A stretch of DNA of 64,000 nt from CAISCU01 sp943361925 (GTDB taxonomy: Bacteria > Bacteroidota > Bacteroidia > UKL13-3), in NCBI GenBank assembly GCA_943361925.1, contig CALRIT020000001.1, positions 338,026 to 402,025 on the forward strand. The letters run 5' to 3'. Both the position numbers and the translations under genes were made by a program. Shown here piece by piece: positions 51,940 through 61,218 of this stretch. Positions within the stretch are counted from its first letter, which is position 1. Every line of letters begins with the position of its first letter. The notes under the pieces were generated by a model. The model was not told the origin of the DNA, ran no database searches, and saw only the letters and a program-made list of their open reading frames with translations.

Positions 51940-54789
51940 ATGATAAAAAGGTTTACTTTATTCTGTTTTATTTTATTATTCATTTTAAAATCAAGCTTTG
52001 CACAATTAAGTGCACCTAAGGTTGAAGGTGTTTTCGGTGGATATGTTTCTAATATTACAGGATATTCAAAAAATACAGATACAACAAGGTTATTTATTTC
52101 AGCCCAAAGTGCTAATTCAATTTTTTATACTGATTTATATAATCCATCAGATTCTAATTTCAATTTTAATAAATTTAAAAAATTACCTGCTGCTGATGAT
52201 ACCAAAAATTTTGGCCAGAATGTAAATACAATGGCTGTGCACAAAAGCTCAGGTAGATTATATTTTGGTCATAACTCAGGTTTATATGCTGTTTCATCAG
52301 ATTTAAACAGCACAACTAAGTATTCAAATTTTGGAGTAACGAATATCATTATAAAAGATTCAATTTTAATTTATCTTGAAGGTTCACAATTACATTGGGG
52401 TAAATTGAATACCCTTGGAAATTTCACACATTCTATTACTCCATCATTAAACTTCCCTCCTACACCAGGTTTTGGAATGATTCAAATCCACCCTATTACT
52501 AATAAAGTTTATATATTTTTTGGTGGAACAAGTCCTGTTTTATACAAACTTACTGATGATTTTTTTAACTTAAACAATACTACAACTTACAGCTCAATAG
52601 CTATTGGTACACCAGCAAATACTGAATTAAAAGTAATAGGAATTAGTCCTTCAGGAAGAATATTTTTAGGTGGTAATCAAACTACATTTCCTCAAAACAG
52701 AGTTATAAGATATACTGATAATGAAACTACCTGGACCCATATCAATACAGGGCTTAGCGGTTATGGTGGAAGCAATTTTGATTTTTCAGGAACTGCTTCA
52801 AATTATGTAACTTATTTTAGTACAAGTTATTCAATGAATCAAGGTACAAACTGGATTTATTTTGGAAATACTTTTCAAGACACACATCCTAATGATGGTC
52901 CAGTTTTTACAGATCCAAATGACAGTAATGTTGTTTATATGGTTACGGATTTGTGTATTGCTGCATCAAAAAACAGAGGACCTTCAATAAATGATATTGA
53001 TAATGGAGTTGAAGCAGTTCAGGTTCGTGATTTTGATATGACTTCTGATAAAAATACAGCTTGGATTGCATCAAAAGCCGGTATCAGAAAAGTTAGTAAT
53101 TATACAGTAAGTCCGGTTTGGACAAAACCAATGTTTCCAAATGGTGATGGTTCTCCATATTATTCAGCCGATATGCATCCTTCTGATACGAATACTGTTT
53201 ATGTTGGAAATTCCCGTGTTTATAAGACAACAAACGGTGGTTTAAGCTGGAATCAGGTTTTTAATGCTGAATCTTTTCCATACAATTTCCCAATGGTTGG
53301 TACTTTTATCAATGCTATTGAAATCTGTCAATTCAATCCTAATATTGTATTTGCCGGCTTTGAAATTCAAGATTCCGATGAGGGTGGATTGTTTTATTCA
53401 ATGAATGCAGGAAATTCATGGTCACAATTATTGTTAGAAGCCTCTGTTACTGGAAAAGATGTTGATGTAACTGATATCATTTTTAATATTGAAGGAACTG
53501 ATACTGTTGCTTATGTTTCTGTAAAGTATGATTTAGCAAGTCCACAAGGAAGAAGCGTTTATAGAATTGTAAAATCGGGAAGCACTTGGACAGCTTCACA
53601 AAACATGAACGCAGGTAACACAAGTACTAGCAGTTTGATAGTTGCTTCATTAGAGGATATAGAAAGAAGTTCTACAGGCGATACATTATACATAACTGGA
53701 ACCGATGCTGGAAATAATCATCCGGTTGCATATTATAAACCAATAAGTTCAAGCAATAAATGGACACCAATGAGAACAAATGGATTTCCTGCAATAACTA
53801 ATAAAAAAGGAAAAGCAATTACCTTAGGAAATGATACAGTTTATTGTGCCGTTGATAATGAAATTTATTTATATCCTTTACAAGATTCAATTTGGTATTT
53901 AGGATATGCATACCCTGTTGGAACAGAAATTAACTTTTTATATTTTGATGATTTATTAGCGGGAACTGGAACAGGATTATACGGACATTCATACATTCCA
54001 AATCGCTGTAGACCTGCAATTTTATTAAACAATCAAGCTTCAATTTGTCAAGGAGATTCTTTCTTTTACAATGGAAAAATTTATAAAAATCCTGGCCTGT
54101 ATAAAGATACTTTAAAAACCCAAATTGGTTGTGATAGTATCATTAGCAACTTAAATTTAACTCTCAATAGCACTTATAATTTTAGCAATTCTGTTAGCAT
54201 GTGTTTTGGTGGAACCTTTATGTTTCCTGATGGAACCAAATCGAATATCAGCATAACACATCCAAGTTTATTAAAATCAAAAGGTGGATGTGATAGTATT
54301 GTTACAATTACTTTAACTGTTAATAGACCAGATGTATCAATTGTAAGAAATCCTGGAACATTAACAGCAAATCAAGCAAATGCAAGTTACCAATGGTTGG
54401 ATTGTGCCAATGCTTACTCTCCTATTCCAGGTGCTAATCAAAAAATATTTTCACCAATAAATTCAGGTAATTATGCAGTTGAAGTTACCAAAGACAATTG
54501 TAAGGATACTAGTTTATGTGAATTGGTAGTACCTGTTGGATTATCAAATTTAGTTAATAAAACAACCTGGTTATTGTATCCAAATCCGTTTTTAAATACT
54601 ATTAAAATAGAAAACCTTCTAAACTCTAAAACCTTAGAAATTCAAATTTTTGATTTAACCGGAAAAGAAATCAGTCACTTTGAAATTGAAGGCTTAAAGA
54701 CAAAAGAAATCGACTTGAGTTCATTAGAAGCGGGAGTATATTTAATATCAGCAAATGGGGCTAAACCTGAAAAAATATTCAAACGATAA
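51940..54789 (+). CDS. Large secreted propeller protein with T9SS sorting domain
   Basis: A 949-residue protein with a signal peptide ending at SFAQ. Residues 30-690 are repeated beta blades of the sortilin/BNR kind, with turns such as DNETTWTHINTGLSGYGGS, TTNGGLSWNQVF and MNAGNSWSQLLL (Asp-box-like SxDxGxxW variants). Residues 700-790 contain two copies of a cysteine motif ending in IGCDSI and GGCDSI, probably small disulfide-linked repeats. The C terminus (LYPNPFLNTIKIENL onward) is a T9SS sorting domain. It follows the TPR-LuxR regulator with a 100-bp gap. A surface adhesin or glycan-binding role is inference. Confidence 0.85.
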   Translation: MIKRFTLFCFILLFILKSSFAQLSAPKVEGVFGGYVSNITGYSKNTDTTRLFISAQSANSIFYTDLYNPSDSNFNFNKFKKLPAADDTKNFGQNVNTMAVHKSSGRLYFGHNSGLYAVSSDLNSTTKYSNFGVTNIIIKDSILIYLEGSQLHWGKLNTLGNFTHSITPSLNFPPTPGFGMIQIHPITNKVYIFFGGTSPVLYKLTDDFFNLNNTTTYSSIAIGTPANTELKVIGISPSGRIFLGGNQTTFPQNRVIRYTDNETTWTHINTGLSGYGGSNFDFSGTASNYVTYFSTSYSMNQGTNWIYFGNTFQDTHPNDGPVFTDPNDSNVVYMVTDLCIAASKNRGPSINDIDNGVEAVQVRDFDMTSDKNTAWIASKAGIRKVSNYTVSPVWTKPMFPNGDGSPYYSADMHPSDTNTVYVGNSRVYKTTNGGLSWNQVFNAESFPYNFPMVGTFINAIEICQFNPNIVFAGFEIQDSDEGGLFYSMNAGNSWSQLLLEASVTGKDVDVTDIIFNIEGTDTVAYVSVKYDLASPQGRSVYRIVKSGSTWTASQNMNAGNTSTSSLIVASLEDIERSSTGDTLYITGTDAGNNHPVAYYKPISSSNKWTPMRTNGFPAITNKKGKAITLGNDTVYCAVDNEIYLYPLQDSIWYLGYAYPVGTEINFLYFDDLLAGTGTGLYGHSYIPNRCRPAILLNNQASICQGDSFFYNGKIYKNPGLYKDTLKTQIGCDSIISNLNLTLNSTYNFSNSVSMCFGGTFMFPDGTKSNISITHPSLLKSKGGCDSIVTITLTVNRPDVSIVRNPGTLTANQANASYQWLDCANAYSPIPGANQKIFSPINSGNYAVEVTKDNCKDTSLCELVVPVGLSNLVNKTTWLLYPNPFLNTIKIENLLNSKTLEIQIFDLTGKEISHFEIEGLKTKEIDLSSLEAGVYLISANGAKPEKIFKR

Positions 54790-54880
54790 TTTGATTTACA
54801 AATTCCTGACAAGATTTTAAGAACCTTATTCAAGGAATCAAGTTTATCAGTTGAAAAGATTGGAACCGCTTTGGAACCAT

Positions 54881-54914
54881 CACAAAAAAGGCTGGCCCCA
54901 CAAACGGGCCAGCC
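54881..54914 (-). terminator. GC-rich hairpin, terminator of the LuxC-like gene
   Basis: A 9-bp stem GGCTGGCCC / GGGCCAGCC with a 7-nt loop has a T-run only on the minus strand. It lies about 73 bp beyond the end of the minus-strand reductase gene. Confidence 0.7.
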
Positions 54915-54929
54915 ATTTCCATTTTTGTA

Positions 54930-54981
54930 GGGCCCTAATTTAGTAGAGCCCTAATTTATTAGGGCTCATTTTATTAGGGCC
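54930..54981. repeat. Nested inverted repeat built from TAGGGC(C/T)C units
   Basis: An inner perfect palindrome GAGCCCTAA-TTTA-TTAGGGCTC (54946-54967) lies inside an outer pair GGCCCTAAT (54931-54939) and ATTAGGGCC (54973-54981). Four related units in alternating direction therefore sit in about 50 bp. The structure ends five bases before the reductase stop. Confidence 0.85.
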
Positions 54982-54986
54982 AAATT

Positions 54987-56018
54987 TCAAGAAAGATTCA
55001 TCAAAAATTGAATGGTATCTACCCCATCTGCATAATCATTTAATGCTGGGTATTGAGATTGACCAAAAGCCACTGCATTTTCTAATGGCATTTCACTAAC
55101 AACACATTGAATTTCGTCTTTGTGTAAATTGATGTAATCCTTTACTTGTTCAATTGATTCATAATAGTCAAACAATAAAACACCTAATGGAGAAGCTATT
55201 TTTTCATCCTGTTTAAACAACAAAAAATTATTGTCAAGATGAGGTGTCAGATTCATTAAGAAAATTGCTTTGTGATAAGTATAATTGTTTGCATATTTAT
55301 TGTGATTGATATGCTCTTTATACTTTTCAAAAGCTTCAAACATGGGGTCAACAAAAAAGTCTTTAGGTACCAAAACTTTTGAAACATTTCTACAACCTAA
55401 TCCAAAATATTGAAACACATCATCAGACAATAATTCAAGTGATTGTGTTGATTCATTTCCACTTAATACTGCAATGCTATTTCTATTTTTTCTAAGTAAA
55501 GCTGGTTTATCTTTAAAATAGTATTCAAAATACCTGAAACTATTGTTACTTCCTGTAGCAATTACGGCATCAAAATCCTTCATTTGGCGTTCTTCAGAAA
55601 ATTTGATGAGATTTTCAAAACCCGGTTCAATTCTTTTTAATTCTTTTACAATCCACTCCATTAAAACTGTATCATCCGATGAAGGTTTAATTAAAGCAGC
55701 ATGTCCGCATGCTAAAACTGAAATTAAATCGTGTAAACCAACCAAAGGAATATTGCCTGCCATGATAATAGCGACCGTTTTTTGTTCGATTTTCTTGTTT
55801 TGGATGTCATAAACTTCCAACCATGATTGTAAATTTTCGATTTTTAAGGAATCTGACCAAGAAGAAAAAGCTTGTTTTTGAAATTCCGGAGTAAACCACT
55901 GATTGTGGATAGAAGCGCGATGGATAAGGGCTTCGTCGTTTATTGCCGACTTTAAACTGTCTCCCAAAGAGGCTAATGCAGCAAGGCGTTGTGTATAATT
56001 CATATTATTTAGACTCAT
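54987..56018 (-). CDS. LuxC-like acyl-CoA reductase
   Basis: Aldehyde-dehydrogenase-fold enzyme of 343 residues that would reduce fatty acyl-CoA or acyl thioesters to aldehyde. Motifs are VAIIMAGNIPLVGLHDLISVL near residue 83, ACGHAALIKPSSDD, ATGSNNSFRYFEYYF near 155, RKNRNSIAVLSGNES, and FGLGCRNVSKVLVP near 206 with the probable nucleophile Cys. It is divergent from a ferredoxin gene, 68 bp away, a pairing seen widely in Bacteroidota. No luciferase genes are present. A second ATG at 56003 (MNYTQRL) is an equally good start. Confidence 0.86.
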   Translation of the reverse strand: MSLNNMNYTQRLAALASLGDSLKSAINDEALIHRASIHNQWFTPEFQKQAFSSWSDSLKIENLQSWLEVYDIQNKKIEQKTVAIIMAGNIPLVGLHDLISVLACGHAALIKPSSDDTVLMEWIVKELKRIEPGFENLIKFSEERQMKDFDAVIATGSNNSFRYFEYYFKDKPALLRKNRNSIAVLSGNESTQSLELLSDDVFQYFGLGCRNVSKVLVPKDFFVDPMFEAFEKYKEHINHNKYANNYTYHKAIFLMNLTPHLDNNFLLFKQDEKIASPLGVLLFDYYESIEQVKDYINLHKDEIQCVVSEMPLENAVAFGQSQYPALNDYADGVDTIQFLMNLS

Positions 56019-56040
56019 TCTATTTTTTGGATTGAAGCAA

Positions 56041-56067
56041 CAAAACTAAACTTGCAATAGAATTCAA
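56041..56067 (-). promoter_or_regulatory. Possible promoter of the LuxC-like gene
   Basis: Minus-strand TAGTTTTG (56048-56041) fits the -7 pattern exactly. The nearest -33-like TTG (56067-56065) is 16 bases away, shorter than the usual spacing, so the call is tentative. Confidence 0.4.
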
Positions 56068-56086
56068 CCTAATAATATTATTTGAT

Positions 56087-56419
56087 ATGGCAATTATGAT
56101 TACCGACGAATGCATCAATTGTGGTGCATGCGAACCTGAATGTCCAAACAATGCAATCTACGAAGCAGGTGCAGAATGGGCTTGGGCAGATGGAAACAGT
56201 TCAACAGGAGAAATTGATGGTGTAGATGTTACAAAGAGAAATACTCCTATTAGCGATGAAACTTATTACATCGTAACTTCAAAATGCACAGAATGTGTAG
56301 GTTTCCACGAAGAGCCTCAATGTGCTGCTGTTTGTCCAGTTGATTGCTGCGTGCCTGATCCTGACCACGTAGAGTCTCAAGAAGTATTGCTTGAAAAGAA
56401 AAGCAAAATGCATTCTTAA
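56087..56419 (+). CDS. 4Fe-4S dicluster ferredoxin
   Basis: Small electron carrier of 110 residues holding two iron-sulfur clusters. The first cluster motif is CINCGACEPECP (residues 9-20). The second is C-TEC with a longer spacing, CTECVGFHEEPQC followed by CPVDCC, which marks the low-potential ferredoxin type with an insert of about six residues. It is divergent from the LuxC-like reductase and may supply or accept electrons there; this link is inference. A terminator follows 30 bp after the stop. Confidence 0.93.
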   Translation: MAIMITDECINCGACEPECPNNAIYEAGAEWAWADGNSSTGEIDGVDVTKRNTPISDETYYIVTSKCTECVGFHEEPQCAAVCPVDCCVPDPDHVESQEVLLEKKSKMHS

Positions 56420-56447
56420 TCTAAGAAAATTTAAATACCCTTGTTTG

Positions 56448-56476
56448 AAAATCCCGGCAATTTTGTCGGGATTTTT
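56448..56476 (+). terminator. Rho-independent terminator of the ferredoxin gene
   Basis: An 11-bp stem AAAATCCCGGC / GTCGGGATTTT with one G-T pair, an AATTTT loop and a T-run. The PAS-protein ATG follows 15 bases later. Confidence 0.88.
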
Positions 56477-56490
56477 GTTTATATTGTTTG

Positions 56491-57315
56491 ATGAATTTTT
56501 TAAAAGACAATAGACCATTAAAAGTTGTAATCATTTATTTGATTTTTGGCCTGTTGTGGATTGTTTTCAGCGATAAATTTATTGCAGGAATTTCCAAGAG
56601 TTCAGAAATGCTTAGTACACTTCAAAGTCTGAAAGGAATTGCATTTATTGGATTTACAGCCATCATCTTGTTTTTATTAATCTCAGCTTATTATATAAAA
56701 ATCACAGATTCAGCTAACAAATACGAACTAATTTTTACTTCAAATCCAAACCCCATGTGGATTTGTGATATCAATTCCTATCAGTTTCTATCAGTAAATC
56801 AAGCCGCTATTGATTTATATAAATTTACTAAAGATGAATTTCTTTCAATGACCTTAAAAGACATTAGGCCTATTGAAGAAGTTGATAAAATGAAAAAGCA
56901 TATTAGCCTATTAGATAAAAATACATCTAAAATGGGGAATTGGATTCATCAAAAGAAAACAGGAGAAATACTTATCATGGAAATTATGAGCTTCAATTTC
57001 CAATTTAAAGAAAGAGATTGTAGATTAATTTTTGCAAGGGATATTACAGATAAAATAAAAGCCGAACAAAAATTAGAACAAGCAAATATTGAATTAAAAG
57101 AAAAAATTGAACGTATTCAATCCTATGCTTTTGCTAATTCTCATAAAGTAAGAGCTCCTTTGGCTAATTTAATTGGCTTGGTAGATGTTCTAGAAAATGA
57201 ACATAAACCTGAATTAATTGATATGCTAAAATTTTCTGCCTTAAGTTTAGACCATGAAGTTAACCAAATGAATGAAATACTAACTGATCATTCTAAACTT
57301 AATGTAAAAAGTTAA
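56491..57315 (+). CDS. PAS sensor protein with histidine-kinase DHp but no ATPase domain
   Basis: A 274-residue membrane protein. Two transmembrane helices (VVIIYLIFGLLWIVFSD and GIAFIGFTAIILFLLISAYYI) enclose a short periplasmic loop. A PAS domain covers about residues 75-195 (FTSNPNPMWICDINSYQFLS to CRLIFARDITDKIKA). A signalling helix leads to a DHp-like hairpin with the phosphoacceptor box FANSHKVRAPLANLIGLVD. The protein stops shortly after the second DHp helix, where a HATPase_c domain of about 110 residues should follow. There is no remnant of that domain before the convergent ligase gene (two bases apart). The start ATG is 56491. Confidence 0.83.
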   Translation: MNFLKDNRPLKVVIIYLIFGLLWIVFSDKFIAGISKSSEMLSTLQSLKGIAFIGFTAIILFLLISAYYIKITDSANKYELIFTSNPNPMWICDINSYQFLSVNQAAIDLYKFTKDEFLSMTLKDIRPIEEVDKMKKHISLLDKNTSKMGNWIHQKKTGEILIMEIMSFNFQFKERDCRLIFARDITDKIKAEQKLEQANIELKEKIERIQSYAFANSHKVRAPLANLIGLVDVLENEHKPELIDMLKFSALSLDHEVNQMNEILTDHSKLNVKS

Positions 57316-57317
57316 TA

Positions 57318-58898
57318 TCAAGTTCTAATCATTGATTTTAAGTCATCTAACTCATTAATTTCTTCAACTTTTTTATCTTTTCTCCATCTCAAAATCCTTG
57401 GAAATCTAACTGCCAGACCTGATTTATGCCTCTCTGAAAAAGCAATTCCTTCAAAACCAATTTCGAATACCAATTCTGCTTTTACACTTCTTACAGGACC
57501 AAATTTCTCAATCGTATTTAATTTAATCCAAGCATCAACTTCTTTTATTTCTGCATCGGTTAAACCACTATAAGCTTTTGCTACAGGTAATAAATTTCCA
57601 TCTTTAGTTCTTAGTGCAAATGTATAATCGGTAAATAAATTTGCCCTTCTTCCATGACCAACCTGGGCATAAATCATAACAGCATCTACCGAATATGGAT
57701 CTAGTTTCCATTTAAACCAATCTCCTTTTTTTCTTCCTGTTTGATAGATTGAAGTTTTTCGTTTTAACATCAAACCTTCACTTCCAAATAACCTGGCATC
57801 TTCTCGTTTTTTATGCAAATCATTCAAATCAAGAAATGAAATTTCTGGTGATAGTTTTAATAAGGATATGTTGGTTAAGTTGACTATTTTTTCTAATTTC
57901 TTTCGTCTTTCAATTAAAGAATTCGACCTCAAATCAATACTGTCGCACTCAAGTAAGTCATAAGCATAAATTGAAACAGGAGAATCTTCCAATACCTTCT
58001 TTCCAGGTTTTTTTCTACCCAATCGCTTTTGAAGTTCATTAAAACTTTTTATCTTATTTTCTTTATCAACTACCAGTAATTCTCCATCAATTACACAAGA
58101 AATTGGTAAATGTCCTGATAGTATTTCAAATTCTGGAAAGCTATGATTGATTAATTCTTCACCTCTACTCCATAAAAACCATTCAGTCCCTCTTTTAATA
58201 AATTGAACCCTAATTCCATCCCATTTGTATTCAGCCATCCAATCATCAGCTGAAATTGAATTTAACTCCTCTCCAATTGGTGATGCAAGAAAAAAGGGAT
58301 ATGGCTTTGAAATATCTGTTTCATTTGATTCAGAAAACAAAAGCTCCTGAATATTATTTTTTATTGGATCCCAATTACCCATTAATCGATGAGTAATGGT
58401 GCTTTCCTCAAGCTGGTATCTTTTCGATAAAGCTTTAATTACTAAATTCTCCGAAACACCAATTCTGAATCCACCTGAACTTAGTTTATTAAATACAAAC
58501 CTGTCTTCGGCACTTAATGAATCCCAAATTTCATATAAAAACTGTTTCCGTAAAACTTCATCCAATTTAGAAACCTCATTAATTTTTATGATTAATTCTC
58601 TGATTCCATAAGTTTTAATCTGAGTGGGTTCTGGTAATAATTTACTAATGGTTTCGGATAAATCTCCTGCAACAGCATAACATTCTTCGAATAACCATTC
58701 ACTAATACCCACTTTTTCAAGTGCCCACATTTTTAGCTCATTGGTTTTAGCAATTTTCTTTGGGCGTTTTCCAAAAAACAATCCTACAACAGGTAGTATA
58801 TCAGCTTCATCAACATTTGAAAAATATTGAAACATTGCCTCTACCTTATCTAGAGTTTTTGTACTGGAATCGATTTTATGTATTAATTGGAAAAACAA
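57318..58898 (-). CDS. ATP-dependent DNA ligase (ligase-associated repair type)
   Basis: Seals DNA nicks using ATP. The 526 residues have the order DNA-binding domain (about 1-200), adenylation domain, and OB domain. The nucleotidyl-transferase motif I is EYKWDGIR, with Lys225 as the probable AMP-carrying residue. Later motifs are CVIDGELLVVD (III/IIIa), GLMLKRKTSIY (IV region) and GDWFKWKLDP (V). The domain order and length fit the ligase of the bacterial ligase-associated damage-response set, to which pdeM at 37114 belongs. The start is TTG at 58898, with an in-frame stop four codons upstream. Confidence 0.93.
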   Translation of the reverse strand: MFFQLIHKIDSSTKTLDKVEAMFQYFSNVDEADILPVVGLFFGKRPKKIAKTNELKMWALEKVGISEWLFEECYAVAGDLSETISKLLPEPTQIKTYGIRELIIKINEVSKLDEVLRKQFLYEIWDSLSAEDRFVFNKLSSGGFRIGVSENLVIKALSKRYQLEESTITHRLMGNWDPIKNNIQELLFSESNETDISKPYPFFLASPIGEELNSISADDWMAEYKWDGIRVQFIKRGTEWFLWSRGEELINHSFPEFEILSGHLPISCVIDGELLVVDKENKIKSFNELQKRLGRKKPGKKVLEDSPVSIYAYDLLECDSIDLRSNSLIERRKKLEKIVNLTNISLLKLSPEISFLDLNDLHKKREDARLFGSEGLMLKRKTSIYQTGRKKGDWFKWKLDPYSVDAVMIYAQVGHGRRANLFTDYTFALRTKDGNLLPVAKAYSGLTDAEIKEVDAWIKLNTIEKFGPVRSVKAELVFEIGFEGIAFSERHKSGLAVRFPRILRWRKDKKVEEINELDDLKSMIRT

Positions 58899-59103
58899 GC
58901 TTGTAAGTTATAAAATCAAATTTAAACTATTTCATATTCAATCAGGATAAATTGATTGTTTCTTAACTAAGCAATTAAAGAGTAAAAATGTTCGAAAAAC
59001 CAAATTAAATATCGGTTTATAATTAATCATGCTCAAAGAGATTGGCTTATAAAATTCCATAAAATTGCTCTTTTCTTTAGCTAATTTGATATTATTATTG
59101 TTG

Positions 59104-61218
59104 ATGTTTATTCAATTTATTCAGTCACAAATTTCTGTTCCGGAAAATCAAATTTTAGCAGCTCAAAAACTTTTCGATGAGGGCGCTACCATTCCATTTA
59201 TAGCTCGTTACAGGAAAGAAAAAACAGGTGGTTTAGATGAAGTAGAATTAGAAAAACTTCAAAAGGCTTTTAAAAAATATGATGAATTGGAGAGTAGAAA
59301 AAAATACATACTTCAAACCATTGAAGAACAAGGTAAATTAAGTCCGGAATTAAAAATGAAAATCTCATCCTGCATGGATGAACAGGTTTTAGAAGATTTA
59401 TATCTTCCTTATAAAGTAAAAAGAAAAACCAAAGCTGTAATAGCCAGAGAAAAAGGTTTGGAGCCTTTGGCAGAATGGTTATTAAAAGAACAAAATGGAG
59501 GTATTGATGTTTTTGCTTCGAAATTTATTAATGATAAAGTTGCTTCAATTGAAGAAGCTTTGCAAGGAGCTAAAGATATAATAGCCGAGTTAATCAATGA
59601 AAATATTGAAGCCAGAGAAATCATTAGAAATCAGTTTAAAAACTACGCGATTATTTATTCAAAATTGGTTAAGAAAAAAGAATCAGAAGCTTCATCATTT
59701 AGAGATTATTTCGATTCAAACGAAAAGTTAAATCATGCTCCATCTCATAGAGTTTTAGCCATGTTTAGAGGTGAAGAAGAAGGTTTTCTGAAAATTAGTA
59801 TTGAACCTAATGAAGAAATTTGTTTAGATAAACTAGACAGATTTTTCATCAAAAGAAATACTGAATCAAGTGAGCAAATTCGTTTGGCTTTAGAAGATTC
59901 ATATAAAAGACTATTAGCTCCTTCTATTGAAAACGAAACCAGAGCCAATGCCAAACTAAAAGCTGATAAAGAAGCGATTGATGTATTTGCCGAAAACATA
60001 AAACAATTATTGTTATCATCTCCATTGGGTCGGAAACGAATACTGGCAATTGATCCGGGTATCAGAACCGGCTGTAAGGTTGTTTGTTTAAATGAAGAAG
60101 GTACTCTTCTGCATCATTCAGTAATTTATCCATTTGAACCAAGAAATGATAAACAAGGTGCTGCAATTACTGTTCAGGAATTAGTAAAAAGATACCAAAT
60201 TCAGGCTATTGGAATTGGCAATGGTACAGCTGGAAGAGAAACAGAATCTTTGGTTAGAGGAATTAGATTTGAAAACACACTTCAAGTTTTTTTGGTGAAT
60301 GAAAGTGGTGCATCTATTTATTCAGCATCAGAAATAGCGAGAGAAGAATTTCCTGATTTGGATTTAACTGTTAGAGGTGCTATTTCAATTGGAAGAAGAT
60401 TGGCTGATCCATTGGCTGAATTGGTAAAAATCGACCCGAAGTCGATTGGTGTTGGACAGTATCAGCATGATGTAAATCAAAATCAATTAAAAGAAAGTTT
60501 AAACCAAGTTGTATTAAACTGTGTAAATAAGGTTGGTGTTCATGTAAATACTGCAAGTAAAAGTTTACTTACTTATGTGTCAGGAATTGGTCCACAACTT
60601 GCTCAAAATATTATTGAATACAGGAACGAAAAGGGTGGATTTAAAAGCAGAAATGAATTAAAAAAAGTAGCAAGATTAGGTGATAAAGCCTTTGAACAAT
60701 GTGCCGGTTTTTTAAGAATACCTGAATCAAAACATATTTTGGATAATACAGCAGTTCATCCTGAAGCTTATGGCATTGTAGAATCTATGGCGAAGGATTT
60801 AAATTGTAAAATCGAAGACTTGATAAAAAATGAATCGCTTAGAAAATCAATTCAAATTAATAAATATATCAGCACCGAATTTGGCTTACCAAGTATAAAA
60901 GATATTATTGAAGAATTAGCTAAACCCGGAAGAGATCCAAGAGAAAAGCTGGAAGAATTTCAGTTTGCAAACATTAAAAAACCTGAAGATTTAAAGATAG
61001 GAATGATTGTACCAGGAATTGTTACCAACATAACCAAGTTTGGCTGTTTTGTTGATATTGGAGTTAAACAAGATGGCATGGTTCATATATCTCAAATGGC
61101 AGATAGATATATTAACGACCCTGCAGAAGTTGTTAAACTGCAACAACATGTTCAAGTAAAAATTATTGAACTTGATTTAGTTAGAAAACGAATCAGTTTA
61201 TCAATGAAAATTAAATAG
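59104..61218 (+). CDS. tex: Tex-family RNA-binding transcription accessory protein
   Basis: A cytoplasmic nucleic-acid-binding protein of 704 residues that modulates transcription. The N-terminal helical part has EGATIPFIARYRKEKTGGLDE. A YqgF/RNase H-like domain starts RILAIDPGIRTGCKVV near residue 318. A helix-hairpin-helix region follows (TYVSGIGPQLAQNIIEYR near 498), and the C-terminal S1 RNA-binding domain is IVTNITKFGCFVDIGVKQDG near 640. ATG at 59104 is chosen over a TTG at 59065, because the latter adds a hydrophobic LLLLL stretch foreign to the family. Confidence 0.95.
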   Translation: MFIQFIQSQISVPENQILAAQKLFDEGATIPFIARYRKEKTGGLDEVELEKLQKAFKKYDELESRKKYILQTIEEQGKLSPELKMKISSCMDEQVLEDLYLPYKVKRKTKAVIAREKGLEPLAEWLLKEQNGGIDVFASKFINDKVASIEEALQGAKDIIAELINENIEAREIIRNQFKNYAIIYSKLVKKKESEASSFRDYFDSNEKLNHAPSHRVLAMFRGEEEGFLKISIEPNEEICLDKLDRFFIKRNTESSEQIRLALEDSYKRLLAPSIENETRANAKLKADKEAIDVFAENIKQLLLSSPLGRKRILAIDPGIRTGCKVVCLNEEGTLLHHSVIYPFEPRNDKQGAAITVQELVKRYQIQAIGIGNGTAGRETESLVRGIRFENTLQVFLVNESGASIYSASEIAREEFPDLDLTVRGAISIGRRLADPLAELVKIDPKSIGVGQYQHDVNQNQLKESLNQVVLNCVNKVGVHVNTASKSLLTYVSGIGPQLAQNIIEYRNEKGGFKSRNELKKVARLGDKAFEQCAGFLRIPESKHILDNTAVHPEAYGIVESMAKDLNCKIEDLIKNESLRKSIQINKYISTEFGLPSIKDIIEELAKPGRDPREKLEEFQFANIKKPEDLKIGMIVPGIVTNITKFGCFVDIGVKQDGMVHISQMADRYINDPAEVVKLQQHVQVKIIELDLVRKRISLSMKIK

